From positions 62,001 to 126,000 of the forward strand of contig DATCJO010000009.1 of the NCBI GenBank assembly GCA_036562765.1: DNA of 64,000 nt, given 5' to 3'. This document shows positions 42,596 to 50,948 of this stretch, piece by piece. Source of the stretch: JAAYFT01 sp036562765. Its GTDB lineage: Bacteria > Bacillota > Clostridia > Tissierellales > Tissierellaceae. How positions within the stretch are numbered: the first letter of the stretch is position 1; every line of letters starts with the position of its first letter. The notes under the pieces were generated by a model that was not told the DNA's origin, made no database searches, and saw nothing but the letters and a program-made list of their open reading frames with translations. Made by a program: the position numbers and the translations under genes.

Positions 42596-42974
42596 TATGA
42601 GATTCCTCTCCACTTTTATTATATACTAAAACCCTTACATGCCATAATGTGTCTGATTTATCATTTTTTATAATCTTTATTGGATATTCGTACTCATCCT
42701 TATCTAAAAGTATTTCTACATAATTATCTTTATTAAACTCTTTAATTAATTCTCCTACTTCTACATCATAAATTAGCAAATTATTTGAATACTCATTGTT
42801 ATATGACAGAATTCTTTCTATTGCCATCTCAGCAATATATAACATATTATATTTATGTTTTTGATTTTTTAAGTTAAAAATTATTATGTTATTTAAAGGT
42901 AATATAGAAACAGTAATTAAACCTAGTAAAAATAGTCCTATGATTACTTCAATTAAATAAAAACCTTTCTTCAT
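42561..42974 (-). CDS. PilV-like minor pilin (prepilin)
   Basis: This 137-residue prepilin has leader MKKG^FYLIE with Glu5, then VIIGLFLLGLITVSILPL. The globular domain is short and beta-rich, with charged segments (NKSGEESHNVELK). It resembles PilV/GspI in place and size. Order GspH-PilV-PilW-PilX mirrors the fimU-pilV-pilW-pilX row of Gram-negative pili. Confidence 0.83.
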   Translation of the reverse strand: MKKGFYLIEVIIGLFLLGLITVSILPLNNIIIFNLKNQKHKYNMLYIAEMAIERILSYNNEYSNNLLIYDVEVGELIKEFNKDNYVEILLDKDEYEYPIKIIKNDKSDTLWHVRVLVYNKSGEESHNVELKAYIPKK

Positions 42975-42978
42975 TTAA

Positions 42979-43428
42979 TCACCTGTTTCTATTGAAATAA
43001 ATATTTACTTTACCAGTTGCTGGAGTTATAGTTATTTCGATGATATCCCCATTTGTATTTGTAAGTAATATAGTTCCTCCTTTATTAGGTGTGCCAGTAG
43101 GTGAAAAACTTAAAGAGCTTTCAAAATTGTTATTTAAAATCTTTATCCCATTTTTAAACTTAACATTTCTTATTGTCTCATTCTTTTTACTGTGCTTTAT
43201 TATTTGATAACTATTATTTGTTTTATTCACATTTAATGTATAATAAGTATTTTCAATAATTGCTCGATTCCTAGCATATATGATGTCCTTTCTAAATGTC
43301 ATTAACTCGCTTCTTTCCTTGCTAATTAAAATGCCTTTAATACTTGGAAGTGATATTGAAAAAATTATCGCTAATAATGCTAACACTGCTACTAATTCAA
43401 GCAGTGTATAACCACTTCTTGTTTTCAT
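42979..43428 (-). CDS. GspH/FimT-like minor pilin (prepilin)
   Basis: The 149-residue prepilin has the processing site KTRSG^YTLLE with Glu5, helix LVAVLALLAIIFSISLP and a FimT/GspH-like body (FRKDIIYARNRAIIENTYYTL, then FSPTGTPNKGGTI). It overlaps the end of the SLH protein gene by 4 bases (ATGA). It is the first of the four minor pilins. Confidence 0.88.
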   Translation of the reverse strand: MKTRSGYTLLELVAVLALLAIIFSISLPSIKGILISKERSELMTFRKDIIYARNRAIIENTYYTLNVNKTNNSYQIIKHSKKNETIRNVKFKNGIKILNNNFESSLSFSPTGTPNKGGTILLTNTNGDIIEITITPATGKVNIYFNRNR

Positions 43429-45254
43429 TTTGTTAAATCATAGAGCAGATATGCTACTTCTGCCCTAGTTATATGATTATCCATACTATCAAAACTTTTA
43501 GATCTAACTTTTTTATCATAAATAATTTTTTTAGCAATTGACTCCCATGTGAAACTGTCATTTTCCAATATTCTTTTCATAATAGTTTCAACCTCTTTAT
43601 AAGTTATATAATTATATGGTCTAAAATAATTATCAGAATAGCCACTTACATATCCTTTACCTAAGGCATAACTAATCTCTCTTGAATTATAAATATTAAA
43701 GTTAGAACTATCTTTAAAGACAGAAAGATTGTTAATATCATTTGGTAAATCCCATTTGAAAGCTTTGCTTAGTAACACTAAAAATTCTGCTCTGGTAATT
43801 TTATTCTCAGGTTTAAAAGTTCCATCTAGATAACCGTTTATTATTCCCTTTCTAACAAGGTTTTCAATTTCTGCTTTAGCCCAATGTCCTCTAATATCAT
43901 AAAAGTTATTAAATTTTGTGTCTATTAAAACTGTGAAAATACTACCATTTTCATTTAATATACTAGGATTTATAGTGGTAGTTATTTTATTATCTTTGAT
44001 TTCTGAAATTAATGGTTCCCAATAATTCTCTTTTAGGATATAAATTCCGCCTTTATAATCGCCATAATAATCAAAAGAAATTTTAACTTTTTTATTTTCA
44101 TCAAATTCAAAGTTTTGATTTATAATTTTTATCTTATAAGCATTACTAATATTAATAAATCTGTTGTCAACATTATTTGGATTATTCATTACCTCTATAT
44201 AAAGAAGTTTTTCTTTATAATAAGTTCCTTTATCGATTTCTACAGATAGATGTTCATCTTTACTTTTAAAAACTCCACCTTCTTGCGAAATCTTGTAAAT
44301 TGCAACTTTATTAATAACTTCTTCTTGACTTAAATTAGTATATGTCTCAAAATATCCTAATCTATATCCTTCCCAATATCCTGATATGAAATTTTCAATA
44401 TAATTATAGCCATGATACATCAACTTATAATTATAGATAACAAAAGACATAGATGGTTTTGAGCTAGTCCAATCATTAATTTTACCATTATAGTAATCTA
44501 TAGTTGCTTGTTCAGCACCTTTTATCATACCTACATTATATCCGTTTTCATAAGCTAATGATGTTTCTATTTTTTTAATGTAATTCCTAGTTTCCCTAAA
44601 ACTATTGATATATGATTTAATGTAAGCATCTTTAAAACTATCAATAAATCCAATAATATATTCTTCGCTATCATCATTAAGAGAATATTCAGATTTTATT
44701 TTGCTGTCAGTAAGCATATGTCTTGAATAATCTAAAGTTCTATTTTCTAAATAATCCATTGAACCATATATACTTCCAATTACTTCACCAAAATATTTAC
44801 CATGAATTTTCCCAGATTCTATGTCCTTTTTCTTATTTTCATATCTTGAACTGTAATATGTATTTTCGTACCCTAATTTATAAAATTCTTTAAATATGTT
44901 TGTGAAATAAGTTTTTTCTTTAGAAGTAAGCCTCTCCAAACCAAGCAAAGAAATAATATCTTCATTTTTAGGAATTATACTCATATATCCAAAAGGTTTC
45001 TCTTCATTAAAATCTTTTTTTCCTGCAACCTCCCCTAGTATCATTCCCAATAAGGCTATGAAACCATCTATGTTGTTTCTTGTATAATTAGTAACTTCAT
45101 TATCATTTTTCATTATATCGTCATAAAAACTAACAATATAACTTGGATTATGCTCTAATGTTATTTCATCAAATAAATTATTAGAAAATGCATATACAGA
45201 ATGAACATGAATTAACATAATAATTATGAGAGAAAATATAATCGTCTTTTTCAT
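43425..45254 (-). CDS. SLH-domain secreted protein in the pilus locus
   Basis: This 609-residue protein has a signal peptide (1-22, ending VYAFS) and ends in S-layer homology repeats at about 449-498 (DIRGHWAKAEIENLV...ITRAEF), 512-560 (FKDSSNF...GYVSGYSDNYFRP) and a weaker third at 565-609. SLH domains hold proteins on pyruvylated wall polymers. The first 330 residues are not recognised; they are Tyr/Gly/Ser-rich with helices carrying GxxxG-like spacing (GYNVGMIKGAEQA, SGYWEGYRLGYF). It lies between the PilO fusion and the minor pilins and could be a wall-anchored pilus base or adhesin. Confidence 0.82.
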   Translation of the reverse strand: MKKTIIFSLIIIMLIHVHSVYAFSNNLFDEITLEHNPSYIVSFYDDIMKNDNEVTNYTRNNIDGFIALLGMILGEVAGKKDFNEEKPFGYMSIIPKNEDIISLLGLERLTSKEKTYFTNIFKEFYKLGYENTYYSSRYENKKKDIESGKIHGKYFGEVIGSIYGSMDYLENRTLDYSRHMLTDSKIKSEYSLNDDSEEYIIGFIDSFKDAYIKSYINSFRETRNYIKKIETSLAYENGYNVGMIKGAEQATIDYYNGKINDWTSSKPSMSFVIYNYKLMYHGYNYIENFISGYWEGYRLGYFETYTNLSQEEVINKVAIYKISQEGGVFKSKDEHLSVEIDKGTYYKEKLLYIEVMNNPNNVDNRFINISNAYKIKIINQNFEFDENKKVKISFDYYGDYKGGIYILKENYWEPLISEIKDNKITTTINPSILNENGSIFTVLIDTKFNNFYDIRGHWAKAEIENLVRKGIINGYLDGTFKPENKITRAEFLVLLSKAFKWDLPNDINNLSVFKDSSNFNIYNSREISYALGKGYVSGYSDNYFRPYNYITYKEVETIMKRILENDSFTWESIAKKIIYDKKVRSKSFDSMDNHITRAEVAYLLYDLTK

Positions 45255-45265
45255 GCTGACACCTC

Positions 45266-46672
45266 TTATCTTTTTCTAAGGACTAAAATTTTACCCTCTT
45301 TTAGCTCCTCAGCTTCTTGTATATCATTTAACTGCATTATTTCATTTGCATAATTCTTGGTACCATAATATTTAACGCTTATACTATAGATTGTTTCACC
45401 AGGTTCCACTTCATGGTAAAAATAATCAACTGAAAGAGAAGCATCATTGCCTTCATCATCTATATTACGATTATAAGAAGCTTCTAGCTTGTCAAATAAG
45501 AATACTCCCATATCTTCTCTACCATAAGGCAACTCTAAATATAACTTTTCAATTTTTAACGGATAAATATTTATATCATAAGGTGGTGATAGCTCAACAT
45601 ATTTCCAACCAGTCCATCCTACACCTTCAGTAAAAGGAATATAAATTTCTTCTCCCATTTGTCCTTTTAATTCTAAACCTATAGTAACTGGAGAATAATC
45701 GAAAGAATAAACCCATAATCCAATAGAATTTGGAGGGTATTTTAGTAATAGATTATTTTTTGATACATCGATAAAAGCTCTGCTTTCCTCTTCCACAGCT
45801 ACAATTTTATATTCTATTCTTAAAGAATATCTATTAGATTTAGCATTTTTAGATAGATTTAAATTCCCTTTTGTCAATGGATGAGAAGGTATAAAATAAT
45901 TATTCATTACTTCAAAATCTAAAAGAATCTTTTCAATATATGGTTTAATTTCCAATTTTTCATTTACTTTTTCTTCAACTTCAACTTCATCTGTACCTTT
46001 ATCTAAGGATGAATTATCAAAACCTGAAAATGGATTATTCTTCTTAATTTGAGGAACCTCTATATATGAAACCTTATTTTCTGTTTCTGTAACACCATCT
46101 AAACAATATATTTTTAAGGAAATGATGCCATTTATTTCTTCTTTATTAACTTTGTCCATAGTAAGGTTTTCTATCAAAATTTTTCTTTGATTATTTTTTA
46201 AGCTGCTTATAAAATTAATAACTCCGTTGTAGTCTCCGCTATAAGGCATAGCAACTGATATATTTTTTACTTGAAAATCTCCAAATTCTTCAAATTCTTT
46301 TCTACTAAAGTTATAATCACTAATAATAATATTTTCATCGGCAGCTAAAGCACTAAGTAGGTATATTATTTGCGATTGATCTAAAGTTGGGAAATATTTT
46401 GATAATATTTCTTGTCTTTCATTGTTTAGTTCTTCCCATTCTTTTTTTATTTCGTTTTCTCTTCTTAGAATCTTATTAAATTCCAATATCTTGTTTTGGT
46501 ATTCTATCTTTTTATCCCTTATTTCATTTAATTTTTCAATTTGAGGAGTTATAGCAAATTTATAAATTGCCCATATTAACATGATTATTATTAGCAAAGA
46601 AATTAAAACTTTTTCTCTTTTTGATAATTGTCTAATTTCATATTTTTTCAATTTAATTCTGCTGCTTTCCAT
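45266..46672 (-). CDS. PilO-like pilus alignment protein fused to beta-sandwich and LysM domains
   Basis: A protein of about 468 residues. Residues 20-40 are a membrane anchor and 42-88 a coiled coil. Residues about 95-190 form a PilO-like ferredoxin fold (YNFSRKEFEEFGDFQVKNISVAM). A Lys/Glu linker (about 205-240) leads to a beta-rich domain (about 245-400) with IGLWVYSFDYS and GWTGWKYVEL, like carbohydrate-binding modules beside phosphodiester glycosidases. A LysM motif closes the protein (417-468, VEPGETIYSISVKYYGTKNYA...LNDI). Ordinary PilO is near 200 residues. The extracellular side faces peptidoglycan in this cell type, so LysM could anchor the pilus machine. The ATG is chosen; a GTG four codons earlier overlaps the SD. 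Confidence 0.82.
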   Translation of the reverse strand: MESSRIKLKKYEIRQLSKREKVLISLLIIIMLIWAIYKFAITPQIEKLNEIRDKKIEYQNKILEFNKILRRENEIKKEWEELNNERQEILSKYFPTLDQSQIIYLLSALAADENIIISDYNFSRKEFEEFGDFQVKNISVAMPYSGDYNGVINFISSLKNNQRKILIENLTMDKVNKEEINGIISLKIYCLDGVTETENKVSYIEVPQIKKNNPFSGFDNSSLDKGTDEVEVEEKVNEKLEIKPYIEKILLDFEVMNNYFIPSHPLTKGNLNLSKNAKSNRYSLRIEYKIVAVEEESRAFIDVSKNNLLLKYPPNSIGLWVYSFDYSPVTIGLELKGQMGEEIYIPFTEGVGWTGWKYVELSPPYDINIYPLKIEKLYLELPYGREDMGVFLFDKLEASYNRNIDDEGNDASLSVDYFYHEVEPGETIYSISVKYYGTKNYANEIMQLNDIQEAEELKEGKILVLRKR

Positions 46673-47222
46673 AATTGTCGCCACTCCTTAGCTGAATGTT
46701 AATACTAAAACTATAATATCCATCTTTTTGAGTAATATTTGATACAAAGATATCTTCATATAAATTAAGAATTCCTATTCTCTTTACAAAATCCGCTATT
46801 TCCTGCTCATCCGAAGAAATACCAACTAAATATATTTGATAATCTTGAATACTCAAAGATGTAAGAAAAATATTTTCACCTAGCTTTGATGTAATTGTGT
46901 TTATAAGGGATTCGTCTAAAATATCCTGTTCTTCTATTGTCATATCAAATTGTTTAATATTTTTTATCATTTCTTTTAATTCTTTTAACTCCTCTTCTTT
47001 CTCCATTATTTCTTCAACTCTCTTAGAGATTTCTGGATTCTCAACAGTATTCCTTAAATCTTCTAGAACTTTGGTTTCTTTTGTTATAAGTATAAAATTA
47101 TAAATTGCATATCCTAATGTATACAGTATTAAAAAACTTATTATTGAAAATAAAACTATGTTTCTGTTAATTTTAGTTTCTTTCTTTTCTACTATTGATT
47201 CAAAAAAATTTATGTCATTCAT
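46653..47222 (-). CDS. pilN: Type IV pilus alignment protein PilN
   Basis: PilN (189 residues) starts with the conserved INFFES-like motif that binds PilM, then a membrane segment (about 22-44), a coiled coil (50-95) and a small ferredoxin-like domain (about 110-180). It connects cytoplasmic PilM to PilO across the membrane. It overlaps the PilO-fusion gene by 20 bases and follows pilM by 2. Confidence 0.88.
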   Translation of the reverse strand: MNDINFFESIVEKKETKINRNIVLFSIISFLILYTLGYAIYNFILITKETKVLEDLRNTVENPEISKRVEEIMEKEEELKELKEMIKNIKQFDMTIEEQDILDESLINTITSKLGENIFLTSLSIQDYQIYLVGISSDEQEIADFVKRIGILNLYEDIFVSNITQKDGYYSFSINIQLRSGDNYGKQQN

Positions 47223-47224
47223 TA

Positions 47225-48292
47225 CTACAGCACCTCATAAAGCCTAATTAGTCCACCAATTGCATTTGAAAATTTTGAAATATCGTACTTAGTTCTCACA
47301 TTATCTAATTTTTTTAAAGTCAATGTTGGAATATTAAAGTAATTTGAAAATAAGTTTTCAATGCCAATTACATTTGAAAGCCCACCTTGGAGAACAATGT
47401 AATTTATGGCATTGCCCCAATCTCTGGTAAAATAAAATCTAAATATCATACTAATTTCTTCCAATAAATCTTCAATAATAGACCTTACTTGAAAGATTAC
47501 ACTTGTTTCTTCATTTAATTCTTCTATATCATGGCTTATATCCACATCTTGTAAGAGTTCTTCAATTCTATTTTCTTCAAAAGAATCTAACTCAGATTTC
47601 AAGCTCCCAAGAATTGTACTTACTCCTTTAGTTATTACCCTGGTTAATAGCAATTTCCCATTTTTAATTATGTTTAACTTACAATTACAGTATCCTAAAT
47701 CGATAGAGGCAACTGTCATATCTCTAATATTGTAAAACTCATTTATTGACGAATTAATTTCTAACAACTTAGCTACTGAATTACCTTGATAATCCAAAAC
47801 TAAAGGCTTTAAACCAATTGCTTTAATTAATTCAAAATGGTCTAAAACCATTTGATTAGGAATGCATATAACAAGAATATCTATCTTTTCAACTCCATCT
47901 TCTCTTCTTTTACCAACTAATAGATAATCAGTTATAAAATCAGTTATTGGAGCAGGTAATAATTCATCTAATTGGTATTTAATTAAAGAAGGTATATCAT
48001 TTTCAGGCACTTCAGGTATTGTCAAATTTCGAGTTATAATTTTAGAACTATTTATTACCCCATGTACAATATCAGATTTTACTTTATTAGCTTTCAAGGA
48101 ATCTCTAATTAAACTAACTATCGCGTTTAAGTCTAATATCTCGCCATCATTATATAGATTATTTGGTAATTTTACAGTAAAGGCTTTATGAATATTTATA
48201 TTTTTATTTACAACTTGTCCTTCTACGATTTTTATTTCATTTCCACCAAAATCAATTGATAATATCTTTTTTCTAAATAACTGCAATTTCAA
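47225..48292 (-). CDS. pilM: Type IV pilus assembly ATPase-like protein PilM
   Basis: PilM (355 residues) is an actin/FtsA-like cytoplasmic protein: LSIDFGGNEIKIVEG (phosphate 1), VASIDLGYCNCKLNIIKNG (phosphate 2) and YIVLQGGLSNVIG (adenosine). It recruits PilN and the motor. The start is TTG after AGGAGG. The insertion around EELLQDVDISHDIEELNEET is acidic. Confidence 0.92.
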   Translation of the reverse strand: MKLQLFRKKILSIDFGGNEIKIVEGQVVNKNINIHKAFTVKLPNNLYNDGEILDLNAIVSLIRDSLKANKVKSDIVHGVINSSKIITRNLTIPEVPENDIPSLIKYQLDELLPAPITDFITDYLLVGKRREDGVEKIDILVICIPNQMVLDHFELIKAIGLKPLVLDYQGNSVAKLLEINSSINEFYNIRDMTVASIDLGYCNCKLNIIKNGKLLLTRVITKGVSTILGSLKSELDSFEENRIEELLQDVDISHDIEELNEETSVIFQVRSIIEDLLEEISMIFRFYFTRDWGNAINYIVLQGGLSNVIGIENLFSNYFNIPTLTLKKLDNVRTKYDISKFSNAIGGLIRLYEVL

Positions 48293-48305
48293 TGATTCTC
48301 CTCCT

Positions 48306-49067
48306 TTAAGTTAAGAACATGTTTATATACCAGTTAATAATCTGATCACCCCATATTAATGAAATGATAAATCCTAAGATTATAAAGGGCCCAAAAGGAA
48401 TTGGATCTTTCATGCCTTTAATATTTGAAATCAACATAAAGATGGAAAAGATTGCACCAATTATAAAAGACAACAATATAGTTAATAATATTTTTTTAAT
48501 TCCCAAAATAAACCCAAGGGAACTAATTAAAATAACATCTCCATCTCCCATTCCACCTTTTGACATGAAAATTATCAATATAAATAATAAACCACTAACT
48601 AATAATCCGAGGAAACTATTTATTAAATTTAAGTTTTTTTCAAATATAAGAAATAAAAGAAATTTATAAACTATCGTAGCAACCAAAATCATAAAAACTA
48701 ATATATCAGGGATAACCATATAATATAGGTCAATGAAGAATATAATAATCAATAAAGAAAAGATTATAGCATAGTAAATCAGATCTAAAGATAGGCCAAA
48801 TTTTAAATACAGCATTATATAAATTAACGCATGTAAAAATTCAACGAAAGGATAAAGTAGTGAAATTCTTTTACCACAATATCTGCATTTCCCTTTTAGG
48901 ATTATATAACTAATTATAGGTACTAAATCATACCATTTAAGTTTAGTACCACAATATATACAGTGGGAAGAAGGAAAAACAATACTTTCTTTACGAGGTA
49001 TCCTATATATACAAACATTAATAAATGAGCCAATCAATAATCCATATATGAAAATCAATAGGATCAT
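48306..49067 (-). CDS. pilD: Prepilin peptidase (type IV leader peptidase)
   Basis: PilD (253 residues) cleaves prepilins and methylates the new N terminus. It keeps the cytoplasmic zinc CxxC pairs (CIYCG and CRYCG) needed for the methylase part and both catalytic Asp motifs, FFIDLYYMVIPD and GGMGDGDV. Seven to eight membrane segments are visible. It serves the five prepilins encoded in the same locus. Confidence 0.95.
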   Translation of the reverse strand: MILLIFIYGLLIGSFINVCIYRIPRKESIVFPSSHCIYCGTKLKWYDLVPIISYIILKGKCRYCGKRISLLYPFVEFLHALIYIMLYLKFGLSLDLIYYAIIFSLLIIIFFIDLYYMVIPDILVFMILVATIVYKFLLFLIFEKNLNLINSFLGLLVSGLLFILIIFMSKGGMGDGDVILISSLGFILGIKKILLTILLSFIIGAIFSIFMLISNIKGMKDPIPFGPFIILGFIISLIWGDQIINWYINMFLT

Positions 49068-49121
49068 ATTAATCTCCCATTAAAAACTATTTATTTATAA
49101 TATGCATTCCAGATTAATTAA

Positions 49122-49523
49122 TTAATTGTCTAATTGTCCTTCCTCGTTTAATAAACCAGGTATTACTTTGACTGTTCCATCTTCATTAATTTCAACGACA
49201 TATTGATTTCCATCTACTTCCTCATTACCTGTGCCTTTAGGTGGACTTGGCCATTCCTGAAGGTATTTTCTCCACTGGTCTGTATTTCTATCTTTTTCCC
49301 ATGTAATTTCCCCTTTAATTTCATTTTCAACTATAAATAAATTAGCTGCATTCATTAATGTTCGAACATTTGCATTATGGGCTGTTATCGCAGCTTTTTT
49401 CTTTGAAAATGTCAATTTTGGCACAACAATTGTTGACAAAACACCAATTACTGCTAAAGTAACAATCAGTTCAACTAATGAAAATCCATTCTTATTCTTT
49501 TTTTGATTAGTAAATATAAGCAT
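49122..49523 (-). CDS. pilA: Major type IV pilin (prepilin)
   Basis: The 133-residue prepilin has leader ...KNKNG^FSLVE with Glu5, the helix LIVTLAVIGVLSTIVVP and a compact globular part (NVRTLMNAANLFIVENE, WPSPPKGTG, DGNQYVVEINEDGTVKV). It has its own promoter and a stable leader hairpin, consistent with a highly made subunit. SD AAGGGGG. It could also be called a type II pseudopilin, but the pilus gene set favours pilin. Confidence 0.88.
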   Translation of the reverse strand: MLIFTNQKKNKNGFSLVELIVTLAVIGVLSTIVVPKLTFSKKKAAITAHNANVRTLMNAANLFIVENEIKGEITWEKDRNTDQWRKYLQEWPSPPKGTGNEEVDGNQYVVEINEDGTVKVIPGLLNEEGQLDN

Positions 49524-49536
49524 AAAAATTTCCCCC

Positions 49537-49572
49537 TTAGCTAACTTTATTATAGAAATAAAGCTAGACTAA
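49537..49572 (-). promoter_or_regulatory. Leader hairpin just before the pilA SD
   Basis: On the minus strand, TTAG-T-CTAGCTTTATT pairs with AATAAAGTTAGCTAA (15 bp, one G-U, one bulged T, five-base loop). The hairpin ends directly at the GGGGG SD of the major pilin gene. It probably protects the 5' end of the pilin mRNA. Confidence 0.55.
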
Positions 49573-49654
49573 ATTAGAACCTCAAATATTCCCTATCCCA
49601 TCACCCCCAAATTATGTTTTATCATTCAATCTATAGAAATCTTTTTTATAACTT

Positions 49655-49683
49655 ATAATATAGTTTGCCCAGGAAATATTCAA
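49655..49683 (-). promoter_or_regulatory. Putative sigma-A promoter of pilA
   Basis: TTGAAT (49678-49683) and TATTAT (49655-49660) have a 17-base spacer on the minus strand and lie about 130 bases upstream of the pilA start. This gives pilA a leader of about 125 bases separate from pilC transcription. Confidence 0.6.
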
Positions 49684-49745
49684 ATTTCGATATTTCTCTA
49701 ATTTATAATAAGAAATAATGACATTTCCTTAATATTTTTCAACAA

Positions 49746-50948
49746 TTATTGCAATATATCAACCATTTCAAACATTGGTAATACGACTGAAACTACTATA
49801 AATCCAATAATTATTGCCATAATTATTAGCAAAATAGGTTCCAGTAATGATGTTATTCTCAATAAAGAATTTTCAACTTCATCGTCATAAAAATCAGCAG
49901 TTTTCAATAATATATCATCTAATGCCCCTGATTCCTCTCCAACATAAATCATCGAGTCAACCAAAGGAGGGAATATTTTTATATCTCTTATGGCTTTAGA
50001 TAATGTAATTCCTTTTTTCACATTATCTTTTACAGTCTGAAGTCTAGAATAAACCACACTATTCCCAATAATATTACTTACAACTTCTATTGACTGAATA
50101 AGTGGTATTCCACTACTTAATAATGTAGATAAAGTCCTAGTAAATCGAGTTACTATTATTTTTATATTTATATCTTTTATATACGGAATTTTAAGCTTCG
50201 CTGAATCTATTAATGTTCTTCCATTTGATGTATTTTTATACACTATAATAATCAAAGAAAATCCTATTATAATAAGAACAATTAAATGCCAATATTCATT
50301 CAATAGTCTACTAATATTCAGTAAAATTATTGTTGGTAAAGGCAAAGTATAGCCATTTTCTTCAAAAAATACAACAAAATTAGGAATCACATGTATCAAT
50401 AGAAAAATTACAACTAATAGAGTAATAAATGCTAATAATACAGGATAAATCAACGCTGACTTTACTTTTTGCTCAATTTTGTATTCTTTTTCATATTGAA
50501 TTGCCATTCTTTCCATTATTGTATCTAAATTACCACTTACCTCTCCAGCTTTTACCATATTTAATAATAATTGAGGAAATACATTTTTGTGAACTCCCAT
50601 TGCTTCTGACAAAGTAAAGCCCTTTTGAACATCTTCAATTACCTTAGATATGGCTTTAGCCATAGTTTTGTTTTCCACTTGTTTTTCTAATATTTCCAAG
50701 CACCTTATTATTCCTATTCCAGCTTTTAGCATTGCATAAAATTGTCTGCAAAACAATGCTAAGTCTTTTTTCTTAACACTTGGAGAAAATAAATCTCTCT
50801 TAGAAATCGTAGTTGCATGCTTTTCTACAGATATAGGCAAATAATTATTCTGTTTCAACATATTCAGAACATCTAACTCATCTTTTCCCTCATAAACTCC
50901 TTCTACAATATCTCCATTCTTAGAAACTGCTCTATATTTATAAGTCAT
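49746..50948 (-). CDS. pilC: Type IV pilus platform protein PilC
   Basis: PilC (400 residues) is the inner-membrane platform. Two T2SSF cytoplasmic domains (about 65-190 and 265-390) alternate with three membrane segments near 165-190, 215-235 and 370-395. FCRQFYAMLKAGIGI and TRFTRTLSTLLSSGIPL are the repeated domain signatures. It overlaps the pilT stop and precedes the pilA promoter region. Confidence 0.95.
   Translation of the reverse strand: MTYKYRAVSKNGDIVEGVYEGKDELDVLNMLKQNNYLPISVEKHATTISKRDLFSPSVKKKDLALFCRQFYAMLKAGIGIIRCLEILEKQVENKTMAKAISKVIEDVQKGFTLSEAMGVHKNVFPQLLLNMVKAGEVSGNLDTIMERMAIQYEKEYKIEQKVKSALIYPVLLAFITLLVVIFLLIHVIPNFVVFFEENGYTLPLPTIILLNISRLLNEYWHLIVLIIIGFSLIIIVYKNTSNGRTLIDSAKLKIPYIKDINIKIIVTRFTRTLSTLLSSGIPLIQSIEVVSNIIGNSVVYSRLQTVKDNVKKGITLSKAIRDIKIFPPLVDSMIYVGEESGALDDILLKTADFYDDEVENSLLRITSLLEPILLIIMAIIIGFIVVSVVLPMFEMVDILQ

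Noticed and set aside
49600..49700. Possible cyclic di-GMP riboswitch before pilA, prompted by CTGGGCAAACTA on the minus strand.
   Set aside because: The GEMM-I partner segments (ACGCAAAGC and the closing GG..CC helices) are missing. The stretch overlaps a plausible promoter spacer instead.
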